Source of the DNA: Heligmosomoides polygyrus polygyrus
Lineage: Eukaryota; Nematoda; Chromadorea; Rhabditida; Heligmosomidae
Reading direction: 5' to 3'
Length of the DNA stretch: 64,000 nucleotides
NCBI GenBank assembly: GCA_947396885.1
Contig: OX377203.1
Coordinates: 21,889,253 to 21,953,252, forward strand
The translations under genes and the position numbers were made by a program. Shown in pieces: positions 1 to 11,379 of the stretch (its first letter is position 1; every line of letters starts with the position of its first letter). The notes beneath the pieces are model-generated. The model did no database searches. It was given only the letters and a program-made list of their open reading frames with translations, and was not told the origin of the DNA.

Positions 1-1280
1 GTCAGCTACTCGAAGCTTTTCGGAAAGGATGGAGAATAATCCATTTAGCTGATCGCATACTAGCAGCTTTTTGCTCGCATCAAAAGTTTCCTTCGAATTT
101 GAAATGTCTACAACTTCCTTCAGTGGTAACCATTTGACGTAAGGTGTTTAGTGGCACAGAAACATTAAGACTACTCTCGCAATATGCCCAGGTTTTATGA
201 AAACCGAACATGGAGGTAAGGTGAAATATTTCACACCTGCTATACATTTACCTAATAAACATAATATAAAAGTCCGCAAGTTGGGAACCATTTGGCAGTT
301 ACTACTTGCGAACTGTCAGAATGCATCTTTGAAGTCCTCTTATATGCGGTGAAATTTCCCGCTATTATTACCGTCCGCACAGATTGATAAGCAAATCCTC
401 GGAAGTCGACGCGGGGGATTAGAATTTAGAATTTCATTTCGATTTCTTACTTTTCAATTTCATAAAAAAAAAGAAACTAACCAGATTAGGAACGCCGACA
501 CGTTATAGCAACAGTTTATCACGAAAATACTCGAAACTGTGTCTGAAAGCGAAATATTGCCAAAATCTGACATCGGTTTAAATATGTGGTTACTCAACAA
601 CGCATCTGGGTCTCATCAGCGAACAGCCTTTCGGAGCTACAATCGGAAGCCTTTTGTGGAGTTTCTAGCAGAGGGAAGGAAACGCCTCGAAATGCAGGGC
701 TGTTTGCAAATTCTGTGCTCTTCGTGACTTTGGCTCTGCACACCTTTCTACAGGTCGTACATATTATGCGAGATATGGTTTATTAGAGTGAAGAGTCCCA
801 GGTACAAAACGTGTTAGGAGGACGTACATTGTCGTGGTGACGCCTTCTCGTACTTCTTTTTCGCGATATAGATTCATAACCTAGCGGAATCCTAGAATTG
901 AGGTAAACCAGCTTATGGTGTACCTTACCCTACCTTTCTTTTTCTCGTCCTCGCAGTACCAGCATTAGGTATGCGCGAAAATTGGAAGGCTACTACACAA
1001 AGACCTAAACGTCCCGTCTCTCCGGGGAGGGTCGCTCACTTCTTTTGACAATGAAGGTGATCATGAAAGGGCACAATAGTAATTGGGAGCTGTTACAACA
1101 ACCAAAACACATTAAATATAAAGCGAAATTTCTTTTAAATAATTCAAGATCTTCATTGGTCCTTTGATATGGATAGGATCAGTTCGAATTGTAGCCCTTA
1201 TCCAGTGATAAGGTTACCTACACTTATGATTACCAAAACTACCTTAACAAATGTTACTTTTGTTGCGATCAAAACTTCTA
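1..1280. other. Left edge, no gene recognised
   Basis: AT-rich sequence with short open frames only. No L-domain motif, transposase motif or RNA gene was recognised. The first exon of the L-domain gene that begins downstream (A) could lie here or before the window, but no ATG plus hydrophobic leader ending in a phase-1 donor was found. Confidence 0.5.
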
Positions 1281-1354
1281 GCGCCAGGCGGGACTCGAAC
1301 CCGCACCTCCCTCTAACCGGGCGGGAATGCTCTACGCCATTACACCACCGGCGC
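1281..1354 (-). tRNA. tRNA-like sequence, degenerate or SINE-derived
   Basis: On the minus strand a 74-nt cloverleaf-like unit begins GCGCCGG and ends CTGGCGC, which pair over 7 bp with one G-T. A perfect internal box A (TGGTGTAATGG) and box B (GGTTCGAGTCC) are present, and the T arm GCGGG/CCCGC is intact. The anticodon arm is irregular: the best 7-nt loop is CCGGTTA, which lacks the invariant T33, and its stem has a G-A mismatch. No normal isotype can be assigned. It could be a decayed tRNA gene or the head of a tRNA-derived SINE. No obvious T-run terminator follows. Confidence 0.45.
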
Positions 1355-1475
1355 CGTTTGATCGAACGCAACATCCACACCTCGTGGGACCGACCAGCAC
1401 ACACCCGTATCCGGGATGAGCTGGCCGCTGATATCAGCATGGAACCAGTTAAGCTGATGGTCTTGACAGAAACGA

Positions 1476-1582
1476 TTCAAATCAGTTTCGTTAAGCCTCA
1501 AGTGGCTGGTATCGAGGTTGTGAGCTGTCCTCGCTCACAACCTCGATACCAGCCACTTGAGGCTTAACGAAACTGATTTGAA
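1476..1582. repeat. Perfect 50-bp inverted repeat (snap-back hairpin)
   Basis: Arms 1476-1525 and 1533-1582 are exact reverse complements, separated by 7 nt. No coding content. It lies about 120 bp from the tRNA-like sequence. Perfect arms suggest a recent origin, as a foldback element or by template switching. Confidence 0.9.
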
Positions 1583-1779
1583 ATGTTACTTTGTGCCAAT
1601 TCTTGGGTTATATCTGCGCTTTTTTGGGTTCTTCCTGGTTACGTTCGGAGGCCCTTAGCTGCGATCTAAAGCGTTTCCAAAGTCGTGCGAGCAGATATGT
1701 CGCTTTCTCGCTCTAAAGTCGACCGGAGTAGCAAAGTCGATGGACCTTAGTAACATAGTAACACGGTCAAAATGTGACC

Positions 1780-2275
1780 TCCCTGTATGTCCTGTGTAGT
1801 GTTCTCACCAAAATCCAAAAGCTGCATCCGGTGAGTGCCGACGTCGTAGACTCTGCCGCTTTCAAGGTTAGACCTATCACAAATGGTGTTGGTGGTCCAA
1901 CAGATCCCATCTCCTGGTTGCTGAGCTTCGTGTCTGTTCAACTGCTCAGTTTTGTGCCCTCACACTTGATTGTAGATCGACTTTCGTGCCAAAACTCCGC
2001 GGGATTAGGGCGGAGGAAGGATATGTTATGGAATCATTTGATGTCACTTCGTCGTACACCAACGTCTCGAAAGACAGTATCGTGCATACTATGTTTGAGA
2101 TCTTCGCAGAACATGAAAAAAGTGTGAACCTCTATGGCTTGAGTTTAGCTCGGTGGTTACATTGGTGAACGAGTGCCTAACGTGTAATGTACTCAAATGG
2201 GTAGAGGAATATTACAGGAAAGTGATTGGTTTGGGTGTAGAACAAAGATTGGCTCCTGTGCTGGCTGTTGAAGGC
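1780..2275 (+). mobile_element. Penelope-like element reverse transcriptase fragment
   Basis: Several frames together read as one decayed reverse transcriptase. A segment with KVRPITNGVGGPTDPISW and FVPSHL is followed in another frame by MESFDVTSSYTNVSKDS, then HEKSVNLYGLSLAR, then NVLKWVEEYY and VEQRLAPVLAVE. These match the order of blocks in Penelope-like reverse transcriptases of nematodes (RPI..GxGGPT; FDVTSLYTNVS; NLYGLS; GLAMGQRLAPVLA). At least two frameshifts and stops interrupt it, so it is a dead fragment. Family recognition comes from motif memory; a search would settle it. The GIY-YIG part expected downstream is absent here but is seen at two other sites in the window. Confidence 0.65.
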
Positions 2276-2665
2276 GAATGCGCCGAAGCGTAAGCCGAAA
2301 TAAACCGTGTAGCAATCTTAGCCAACAGATCGAAGAAGACGTCGTATTTGTCTAAGTGTCCAATTCAAAAATGTACTAGTTGACGAGATAATGATATTTA
2401 TATGCGTTAAAACTATATGTTCTTCTCTACGTTAAGGTACAAAAGCACTTGCGTAGAAAAGGAGTGAACATTCAAAATACTAAAATGGCGAAAGCTTTCG
2501 ATACGACCTTCTACCAACAGTTCATGCCAAACCGGCTTCATCGAGGCGCTAGCTGTTTGAAAAATCTTCTTTAGAACCTCACCTGGCACGTAGAGTGCAG
2601 CTCGAAGGGTGAAGCTTTCACCTTCTGCAGCAGGTGTCCTCATGCGTATGTCCTCAACGTTTCAG

Positions 2666-5600
2666 GATGTGAACTCGACGAGCCTCTGACGACGGCCTAT
2701 ACACAGACCATAGAGGACAACTGCAGCGGCATCTATGGGAAATTCGTGCTTCCCTCTACAGATCGACCTGCATCAGACGTACTGTTGCGAAAATTTGGAA
2801 ACGCTACCCAACTTGTTGGCGAGATCACGATTGTGGGGACCGATGTAGTCGACCTATCCTTTCTCAGAAATGTTGGAAAGATTATCCCGAGCTACCTCAA
2901 TGTTAAAGGTAAAACTACCTACCTAGGTTTTGTATTTTTAGTGCTATTCATTCCTTTCTTCAGATAGAGAGGCAAAGATGTATATCAGAATCGAGAACAA
3001 CAGCAAACTGGAACGCCTCGGCTGGGATATGCTTCAGGTACGATTAAGTTGACTACAGCCAATACGGGTTTAACACTTTTACTTCAAAACTCTCACGATT
3101 AAAGCCTAATGAGGCATCTGGTCTGCACACAAAGCCTTGCACCATATTCTTTTGAAGCTTGCACATTTCACACGCTTTAGCCGAAATTTGTCGGAGCCTA
3201 AAGCCTAAGAAAGAGAAGGGGACGGTCCGGGTTCTCTATTCTCGGGGCTTGAGGGCGAAGCAGGCGACGGATAGGCCTCTGAACGACTGGCATTCTTACA
3301 ATACAAAGTGTCTCAAAACGTTTCGTGAGAAAATCGTAGTGATCATTCAAAAGAAAGTTTAATAAAGAAAAATTTAAACAAAATAGGTGTTATAGTCATT
3401 AAATTTGCTTCATTTTAAAGTTTTAACAAAAGTTTACAGTTCTGGTGTCGGTATAGCACTGCACTCCCGTTCAATACAACCTCAAACAAGCCTTAAGACG
3501 GCTGATTTAGTTCAATGAAGATTTGAAACTGTCAGACAATCGGCAGAAGGGATAAGAGATTCAATCCGCTGAATTTAAAGTCTTTGGGAGTATATGGACT
3601 ACCGGCTGAAGTGTAAATCCTTCCGTTCATTAGCATTTGTCCCATTTGGCCCCGTATTTCTGTCAAGCAGAAGACTCTATTCCAACGCGCTCTGAGTAGA
3701 AAACTTGACTTCGTTTTGATAAAGCCCAGAGTTTTAGCATTGTCTGCTTTATCGAACTATTTAGGAAGTCCTCATTGTGGCTATTCACATTTCCAATAAT
3801 CCGAAGTTATGCTATCTGACGACCGAGCTTGACGCTTTGTTCACCACTCGAGACTTGGATACAGTTCAAGGAAGGATATGTGAAGGTGAAAAGCACTACT
3901 TTCCATCGGTGCATTCTGTATTTATTTTCGATTTTCTTTACTCAAAATGGCAAATTTGTCCAACCACAAAAACAGAATGTTTGCGGTTCCGCTCTACCAC
4001 TTTTTTACCGCTGAGTATCTTACTTTAGGAAGCTATCTTTCAGAAAGAATCGGGGAAAGAGGTAGAGGAGGTACTCTTTAAAGTTAATAAATAGCCTAGT
4101 TGTTCTACATATTAGGATGATCTGTAAGTCTTGATGGGGTTTTCATTTCTCTTCCTTGTTTCTTTATTCAGCATAAAATGCAAATCAATCAACCATATAA
4201 TCACCATTGCTAGTCACCAAACGTAGTAGTTACTGGGTCGGTCAGCGATCACCTTATCTCATACGTGGGGAGACAGGAGTCGACCAGCCCTTCTTAAGCC
4301 TTCAAACTTCGTGAAACTTTTTTCAAGAAAACCTTTAGGAAGCTGAACAAGTGGCAATCTGAGGGGGTTATGTCAGGAGAATACGGCGGACGGGGTGGGT
4401 CTTCCAGCCAAGCTCCTTCTGCTTTTTTGATTTCTTTGGTCGCTTTAGCAATATGCGATCTGGCATCATGAAGATGGTCACTGAAGGCAGTCTCGGTCTC
4501 CGTATTGGAGTGAGGCGTGCCTCCACTGCTTGGCGGCGTTCCGACCGAGGTCTGTCTTCGAAATAAGTGTCTCCTTTTGCCAACCGAGCGATTCAGTTGT
4601 TGACGGTGTTGATGGTAGCGGCGACCTCCTCGAATGTTCTGTTGATGTTGCGGACTGCTTCCGTTGCTCCAATACCGTGGGCCACTCGTGGAAGATGACT
4701 GCTCGAAGATGTTCTTGTGGAGCTGACGTTGCTCTAAAATCTATGGAAGAGCACGAGCCCCTGGATACCTTTTGCATAGAAGCTCGGAAATGTTCTTCGC
4801 CTACCACTACATATAGCGGACCATGGAGATTAATCGAAAACAGAAAGGCAGAACTTTTGAAGAGAACTCTATCAAGACTTCTTGACCAACTGGACTGTAC
4901 TTCTTTTTAATATGAACAAGAATTTGGACCTAGACAGCTAATTTTGAAAACGTTATATAATTGTGGTTACATAGAGAATTGTTTCTGTGGCTTAGCCATC
5001 ACTTATTGCGAAATATTTCCACCCAGTGAATCGCTACGAACCGTACAACCAGCATAAGACATTACTTCTGCATGAAATGACAAACAATGACAAAGTGAAG
5101 ATAATCCATCAAAGGCCGAAACACGTGAATTGAGTTGCGGTGACGAGCGCATTTCAAGATTTGATGTGATGGTGGATTCAAAGGAAACGCAGATGGATAG
5201 GATAATCCCTCTGTGACGCTACACATATACATGACCAACAAACATGGAACCCTCCCTGTTAGTGCTCTCTCCGGCCGTTATACACTGTATCTCATTGCTT
5301 CCAAGTTCAGCTGGCCCAACGGACATCGAACCTCCAACGCAATGCCGAATCGGTAACGAAGGCAACTTGAGCAGCATTCCTGGTGAATGCCAGTCGCTCA
5401 TCGGACGATTGACGATCGACCAGAGCTCCAGCCCTTACGATTTCTGGAAGCTCTACAACATCACGACAATATACGGGCAATTGACGGTCAGGAATGCGTC
5501 GATCAAAGGATTGTCTCCACTATGGAAGCTGACGCAAATCGTGAACCTAGCACGTAAGTGCCCCTCCTTCTCATCTATTCCTCTTAATTGAATTTTATTT

Positions 5601-8600
5601 GTCTCCAAATAAGGATGATTCCGAAGGTTTCAGATAGAAGTGTAACGTACTAGAATAAAAGAAAGAACGGCATTGATCTAACCTTTTTGCGATACGCCAG
5701 ACATTCTACTTCTACGGGATATCGTGAAGGCAATTTGAATGTGTATGTGGCCTATTCAATGACTTGCGCTGGCCAGCCAATGGACAAGTCAGTGTTTAAT
5801 CCTTCGCAGTCAAATTTGTTATCTCTAACAGCTGAGAGATGGAAATCTTGGTTGGCCTGGGCGGGAAAACCGAATCTGATCTCTGGAATGGGTGCTCGCG
5901 ATAACCCTCCTACTGCGTTACCCGGGTATGTTTAAGGCTACAGGACATTACTCCAACGCAGATAGCGGTTTGATTTCATCGCATCGCGGTTTGTGCAATA
6001 GATGAACAAAACCTGACTGAGTTTGAGGAGTAATCGACTGTTTTAAAATATTCTGTCTATGTAGCAGTGACACGCAATCTTCAGCAAACGAATCAGCACT
6101 GATCGTCGAGTCGAACAAACACATGAAGTCAGCCTTCATGAGTGGCATAGAACTGGTTCTCAGGTGAGCTCCTTAAATGTGCTTTTTAAAGGTTTCTGGA
6201 AAATGAGGGAAAATAATTTATGAAGACAAGTTTTCCTTTCCTAGTTTTCCTAACTACGTAGGAGAGTAAATTGTCGCTGGAATAGACAAACGTAAACAAC
6301 GTGGTATCATGATGATATAAGCATTATTTTTCTTGGAACAAGCGTTGATTGTTTACTTATTTATTTGTTATACAAAGGCAATAGCCTTGCTTAAAAAGGG
6401 TGAAAAAACAAAAGAGAAGCTCGCCTGTTTTCAAGCGTACGCGATCATATTGGGGACCGATACCCGTAGCGTCCCGCACGAATTAATGCTGTTCGACTGG
6501 ATGCAGATGTTATTATTTGTTTAGAAACGCAAGTGACTAAGGCAACGTTGAGATTTTTCAGAATATTAGACCGCACAATTATAACCGCTCCTCCCTGGTG
6601 TTATTGGAAAGGAAAGAAAGGTGCTCAGAACAATTGTTGAACAAGCTGGTGGTCTCGTCGAGGAATGCTGTGAATTCCTTGGCGCAATCCACCCAGGTCC
6701 TAGTTGGAACCAAGAGCGCACACGTAAAGGTTAACCATTGAACGAACTTAATGAATTACGGCACTTTTCTTTAAAATCTGTCTTGAAGACTTAACGGGAA
6801 TGTTTAATGAAATCTTTAACGGACTGTTATCTCAATAAGTTTATCTTATTGTCTCTTAGTCTCTACTAATATTTTAGTCCTCATCCCGATTAAGACTGCT
6901 CCTGAAAAGCTATCGAAGTCAGCAAACAGAAACAAAAACAATCCTTTCTAGCACAGTCGTAAATTGCGAGAAGACATTACGCTCCAATGCCAATCTGTTT
7001 GGTGTCTTTTTTCATCTTCTACACCCCCACCACTTGACGCTATTTATCTTAAAATGTTTTCGATGGAACAGCCGAGACGGAAACAATGTTTTCGGCAGCT
7101 GGACGTATTTTAAATGATTCGCGAACAACGCTATCAACGAAAATTTGGGAAAGCTACTTTTCTGAACGATAGCATTGTAATAATGATAGGCTTTGAATTG
7201 TATTTCTATTAGCTCCTTCGACGCGGAGGGGGTCTCCTTCTCTCGGAGAGGGTAACCCTGTAGCGCAGTCCTATACAACGTTTGTGTTGTAAGGAATTAA
7301 GTTTTATGCAGCACCGTTGTGTCCTACCCCAATGGGGAACTGATCTAGGCTATTTCTGATGTAACTGGACATGAATGTGCCATCTTGCCAAAGCGAATAC
7401 TCGCTACATAAGTACAAGCTGACCCCGTAGCATATTTACACGGTTCCCTCGGCAGCGCGACTAGAGGTGCACCAGCCCCTGCTAGGTGAAGTGGCGTCAG
7501 GAGGTACAGCCACTGTTCTGCGGATCGGAAACTTTTGTTTTCCGTGTCAAAGGTTTCGTAAGGCAACCGTTAGACTATCGGTGAAGCCTAGCAGGGGGGA
7601 TGGGAGGACGGTCAGGAGGTACACACGCCCCATCCCCCAGCAGCAGGCGGGTGTACCTCCTGACCACCCCCCCCCCGTTCCTTTCCTTTCGGTCGCAGCT
7701 AACTGCATGTTTCAACGAAATTTAATGATTTATCGGAAACATAACGAAAATTTTCCGATAAAAAATTGGGTAAAAGGATTTGACGCCAAGAACTTTGCGC
7801 GCACCCCTTTTTAAAACATGCGAATACAGAAACAAAAATGTTGAAAGAAAGTCGTCGTGACAACACTGCACCTCCCTAGCATGGCACTGCGCCCACATGG
7901 GCATGCTGGAGTTCCTCGTTCACACAAGGGACGCTTCCCATAAGAGCTTACAAGAGGTGTAAAGATACGAAGTTCACCATAAAAATACCGTATGATCGTC
8001 TGTATCGTTTTTGTACAATTAGTTTTTAACACAGCAGGTTACATTAAATACTATAAAGTGCCTTTCGTAAGAAGTTTACTGAAAGAACGCTGGAACACTA
8101 AGTAGCATTTGATGAGGCTGAGCTGTGAAAGGACCTAACTTAGCATGACCAAGCCGTTCTAAACACAGTCTGCTTTGCATGCGATTGTGCACCGATAGAA
8201 GCCCGGAAAGGCTTGCTTACGATCCAATTTCTCGTTTTCAGCGACGAGCCAGTGCAGATCATTAACAACACTGTCATGAAACTTCTCGAAGAAGAGTGTA
8301 CAGCGCTGGGCAGATCAGTTGACATATCTAGCGCAGGAAACCGAAAAAATTGCCCAGGTATGTGTCTACAGAAAACATTTCACTGCGGATTGTGGGCGAC
8401 TTTTCGTAGAACGAATGATTACAGCTTCTAGATATCTGGAACACTTTAAGGTCGCTCGAAAATGGGTCCGGAATTGTTCGAAGTCTCTCAATATGGGACA
8501 ACTCTGCTTCTTTCTTTGGCTTTGTGCACTCGCTTTCTGTGCTCTCCGTAGAACTCATTAAAATGTATATTCACATTTTAACCAATATCAGTGCATGTTA

Positions 8601-8773
8601 TTCTCAAAATTTTCGCAAGCATAGTCCACCGGATTCGTTCTCTTCACTTTGTTGCGCATGTTCAATCACTATTTGCGGTCATTTTACTGGTCGCCCAAGT
8701 GATTACCACTGACCTGTTGAAGCATACGTTTCTGAAGTCTCCATTCTCTCTCACTTGCCGAAGTTTGTGCTGA
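2666..8773 (+). CDS. Receptor L-domain (irld-like) membrane protein, gene A
   Basis: Exons inferred from splice sites and comparison with gene B: 2666-2908, 2964-3037, 3765-3885, 5311-5553, 6085-6163, 8242-8357, and a tentative last exon 8592-8773. Phases are consistent throughout. The product has two insulin/EGF-receptor L domains. The first runs from CELDEPL through GEITIVGTDVVDLSFLRN, IRIENNSKLERLGW and IHISNNPKLCYL. The second contains IGRLTIDQSS, IYGQLTVRNASIKGLSPLW and ALIVESNKHM. L domains are leucine-rich ligand-binding folds; C. elegans relatives (irld family) have been linked to insulin/EGF signalling, but ligand and role here are unknown. The signal-peptide exon was not found. The last exon holds a moderately hydrophobic stretch (SLFAVILLVAQVI) and TGA, with AATAAA 15 nt later. 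It looks unlike gene B's tail, so the C-terminus is uncertain. Confidence 0.72.
3886..5310 (+). other. Gene A intron with mariner relic
   Basis: Intron between the last exon of L domain 1 and the first exon of L domain 2. Apart from the minus-strand mariner relic it holds only short, unconvincing open frames. Confidence 0.5.
4290..4760 (-). mobile_element. Mariner transposase relic with internal deletion
   Basis: On the minus strand, frame-shifted pieces read HLRAVIFHEW, then WIARLAKGDTYFEDRPRS, which resembles the N-terminal helix-turn-helix part of mariner transposase (RWFQRFRSGDTSLEDQPRSGRP). They jump directly to HIAKATKEIKKAEGAW and PPYSPDITPSDCHLF, which resembles the third catalytic block (SPDLSPTDYHLF). 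The DEKW and first catalytic aspartate region is missing. Several frames are needed, so it is inactive. It sits in a gene A intron, antisense to the gene. Confidence 0.55.
5670..5935 (-). repeat. tRNA-derived SINE family S1, copy 1
   Basis: Diverged copy of the S1 family, whose best copy is at 44205-44490. Shared blocks on the plus strand include CATTCTACTTCTACGGGATA, ATGACTTGCGCTGGCCAGCC and TTGGTTGGCCTGGGCGGGAA. The tRNA-like head is decayed (TACTGCGTTACCCGGGT at the right end). It lies in the gene A intron between 5553 and 6085. Confidence 0.65.
6164..8241 (+). other. Long gene A intron
   Basis: No gene or clear transposase was recognised. It contains an imperfect hairpin near 7606-7661 (arms GTCAGGAGGTACAC and GTGTACCTCCTGAC) next to a C-run, and short open frames without family resemblance. 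Confidence 0.5.
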
Positions 8774-8787
8774 ATAGTTTCTTCTTA

Positions 8788-8793
8788 AATAAA
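8788..8793 (+). other. Possible polyadenylation signal for gene A
   Basis: AATAAA lies 15 nt after the TGA of the tentative last exon of gene A, which gives modest support to that exon. Confidence 0.35.
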
Positions 8794-8829
8794 AGTTAAC
8801 CGGGTTGCGGAGCGACTGAGATTCCTATA

Positions 8830-9117
8830 AACTTTGCCTGTGGAAGGCTGAATTCTTCACGACGGCGGCACAACATCTTGTTCATACGTGAGACAGTGTG
8901 AAGAAAGAAACTGCAAGATCTACGAAGGAGGAAACGACGCATGCGGGACGAAGTGTTTCATTTACAAAATCGAGTGGCTTGTGAAGAACTCTATATAGGC
9001 GAAAGAGCAAGCCCACTCCAAAGAGGAGTAGATGAGCACTCTAAAAACTATATACAATACAACCCTAATTTGGGCACAGTCGACGCTTTGCGAAAGATCT
9101 CTCCGTCGCAACTCTAA
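8830..9117 (+). mobile_element. Penelope-like element GIY-YIG endonuclease fragment
   Basis: One frame reads RRMRDEVFHLQNRVACEELY followed by IGERASPLQRGVDEHSKN and then NPNLGTVDALRKISPSQL before a stop. The core EELYIGE..SPLQRGVDEH matches the GIY-YIG block of nematode Penelope-like elements (EEYIGETGRPLxxRxxEH). The upstream frame contains stops. It is short and decayed, with no reverse transcriptase beside it. Confidence 0.5.
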
Positions 9118-9667
9118 AACTTCATTCAAAGTTTTTATAAAGGCTAATTTGTACCAAATCATCCTTATTCTATAGTAAACTTTTTTTTAAATGCACTGTA
9201 ATCTTATTTTTATTGAAAGGTGACCTAGTTATAAAGCTTTAGCCCTTGAAGGGTCTCTGATTGTGTTACAATACCTTCAAAACCGCCAGTATCCTCTACA
9301 CATGTAAGTAATTTCGATAGCGACGTTCAAAAAACATCAAAATTTCTTTTTTTGTCCGTCACCGCAGATTTCGCATACATTGCTGCCACCTCCTTAATGG
9401 CGATCCATTCCAAATTTAAAGGATGCGCATGTATCGTTTCCTTTGTTGCAGACAAGATGCGTTCGAAATAAGGTCTCACTTCCACAGCTTGTCCTCTACA
9501 ACGAAAATTCATCAGGCGTCTGAAGCAGAAAAAGCTCCTCAAGATGTCAGACTCCCTTTAGAAACTTGAGGAGGTAACCAGAATTTTCTGTCGTCAACTC
9601 ACTGCGCAGAACATTCTACGCCGCACCTCAATTGTTTTGTGTTGGGAATGATTTGTTATACTATAAC

Positions 9668-9730
9668 TGTATATTGGGCGAAGTTAAAGCGTCGGAATTT
9701 CTCCGCTGCTTCAACTTCGCCTAGTATACA
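9668..9730. repeat. Hairpin, about 23-bp arms
   Basis: Arms 9668-9690 and 9708-9730 (GGGCGAAGTT and AACTTCGCC cores) form an inverted repeat with a few mismatches and a 17-nt loop. No coding content. Confidence 0.7.
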
Positions 9731-11150
9731 GCTACAGAGCAGGCCCAATTGACTTTGACGTCCAAGGGAAGAACTTCTATTCATTTATTGGAGACGTGGC
9801 AATGCCATGTAAGCCTTACATTGAAAAACCAGCAAAATATAGTACAACCTTATCCGTACAATTTAGAAAAAGGTAAAAAGTGTGAGTAATCAGATTGAAA
9901 CAAGCTGAAACAAATGAGAACCACAGTAATGTAATCGCTCCTGCAGAAAGTAAAACTAAATGATGAATTTTATAGAAAAAGTGATTGATCTCCTTCTTCT
10001 CTTCTATCTCGAACACCTCCATGAACTGTCCCCTTACGATAGAAACGTGGGATTTTTCCTGTTTCCATCCTTTCTCCTCCAAATTACTGCAACACACCTT
10101 TTAAGTTTTTTTTTCAATCTTTCCAGTGATATCAAAAGTGCTTAGATTCGGACTGACCGATATTTTCATCCTTTCTGAGCAGCACCGCTTTGGTGCTGAC
10201 CCACGTCCTACCAATGTCGCTCGAATGGCCTACCGGCCTCTACGCAGTGGTGCGAAACTCAATGAGTGACTCCTCAACACAATAAGGCATCTGTGAATTA
10301 CATTAGTCTTCTTGAATGTCTTGAATGTTCATTGTCTCTGAAGGGTTTTCAAGTGATTGTTTAAAAAAAAAGTAGTTCTTTGAGAGTTGAGGCTTCCCTG
10401 CAGTTGGAGTGCAACTTTGTAATGCAGAGAATCTTTTCATTTTGTTTCTTCTTCGTTTTGTGGCCATATCGTCGTTTGAAGGAGTTGGGAAAATGTGAAA
10501 AAATGTTGCATGTCAGTCTTCTGCGGATATGAAACTTTCTCTGCGATGTCATTCCTTGCGTGTGCTCCAGGTCAGCACGAACACTAACATCCTCACTGAA
10601 CATTGTGATGAATGCAAGGTTCAGTGCAATCAAAGCGCATTACTAGTTTATCGCGGAAAGCATAAAGAGTATAGATGCATGCACTATTTTCCGAAGTTTC
10701 CTCTTCTATGGCATTCAATATTTGTAATATATAGAATATCTAGGAAACTACCCTTCGACTACTCCGTTGTCTTCAGAGGACTGAATGTATGCAAGTTTTT
10801 TATAAGGTCATTTACACCACCACGCGCCATAGCCACTCTCACGACTTTGATAAAAATTGCGGTTGAACGTAAACGTAATTTAAAATTTAGTGAAGCAATG
10901 ATTGAGAAATTGTTTAGACTATGATTTTTTAGTTTATTAAACTAATGAAATAATAAAACGCTCGTTTTGCAATTACCTTTTTTCTTTCTTTTCAACTGTC
11001 CAACAACGCCATGAGACATTTGGAATCATAAGGAGCACCTCATTTCCTGCTCATCATTACAAAGTCGGAATCCGCACGGTGCGAGAAAAAATTGTATCGA
11101 AATCTAGTTCTGGCTTTCGGAAGCATTAGTGTTCGTGAACTACCGTCGGG
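9731..11150. other. Intergenic stretch, nothing recognised
   Basis: AT-rich sequence with T-runs. The longest open frame (10529-10924, plus) has no family resemblance and low-complexity codon use. No mobile-element motif was seen. Confidence 0.45.
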
Positions 11151-11156
11151 AACAAT

Positions 11157-11162
11157 TTTATT
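11157..11162 (-). other. Possible polyadenylation signal of the eIF5A copy
   Basis: AATAAA on the minus strand about 220 nt beyond the eIF5A stop codon. No poly(A) tract follows it, so either the retrocopy's 3' end was lost or this match is coincidental. Confidence 0.35.
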
Positions 11163-11379
11163 TTCTTCAAATACAGACTCAAGATCGATAAATCACATTC
11201 AACGGCGACGGGATATTTCATAGCACAATTGAAACCCTAATGAAGAAAATGAGGGGAAGGCAAAAGCGGTAGTAGAACTTTTATAATTCATTCAAGCAAG
11301 TAAGGTCGAAACAAAGAAACGGAACTGTTTGCGGGAACAAGCCACCCAAGGGACAATCACCCGCTTTAATCAGCATGCT

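Noticed and set aside
1451..1490. CTGATGG...GAAAC considered as a hammerhead ribozyme near Penelope-like sequence
   Set aside because: The invariant CTGATGA core is not met and the stems do not form.
7606..7661. GC-rich hairpin considered as a transcription terminator
   Set aside because: Bacterial-type terminators do not apply in a nematode intron; it is reported only as an inverted repeat.
10529..10924. 131-codon plus frame
   Set aside because: No motif, biased composition and no splice or promoter context; likely chance.
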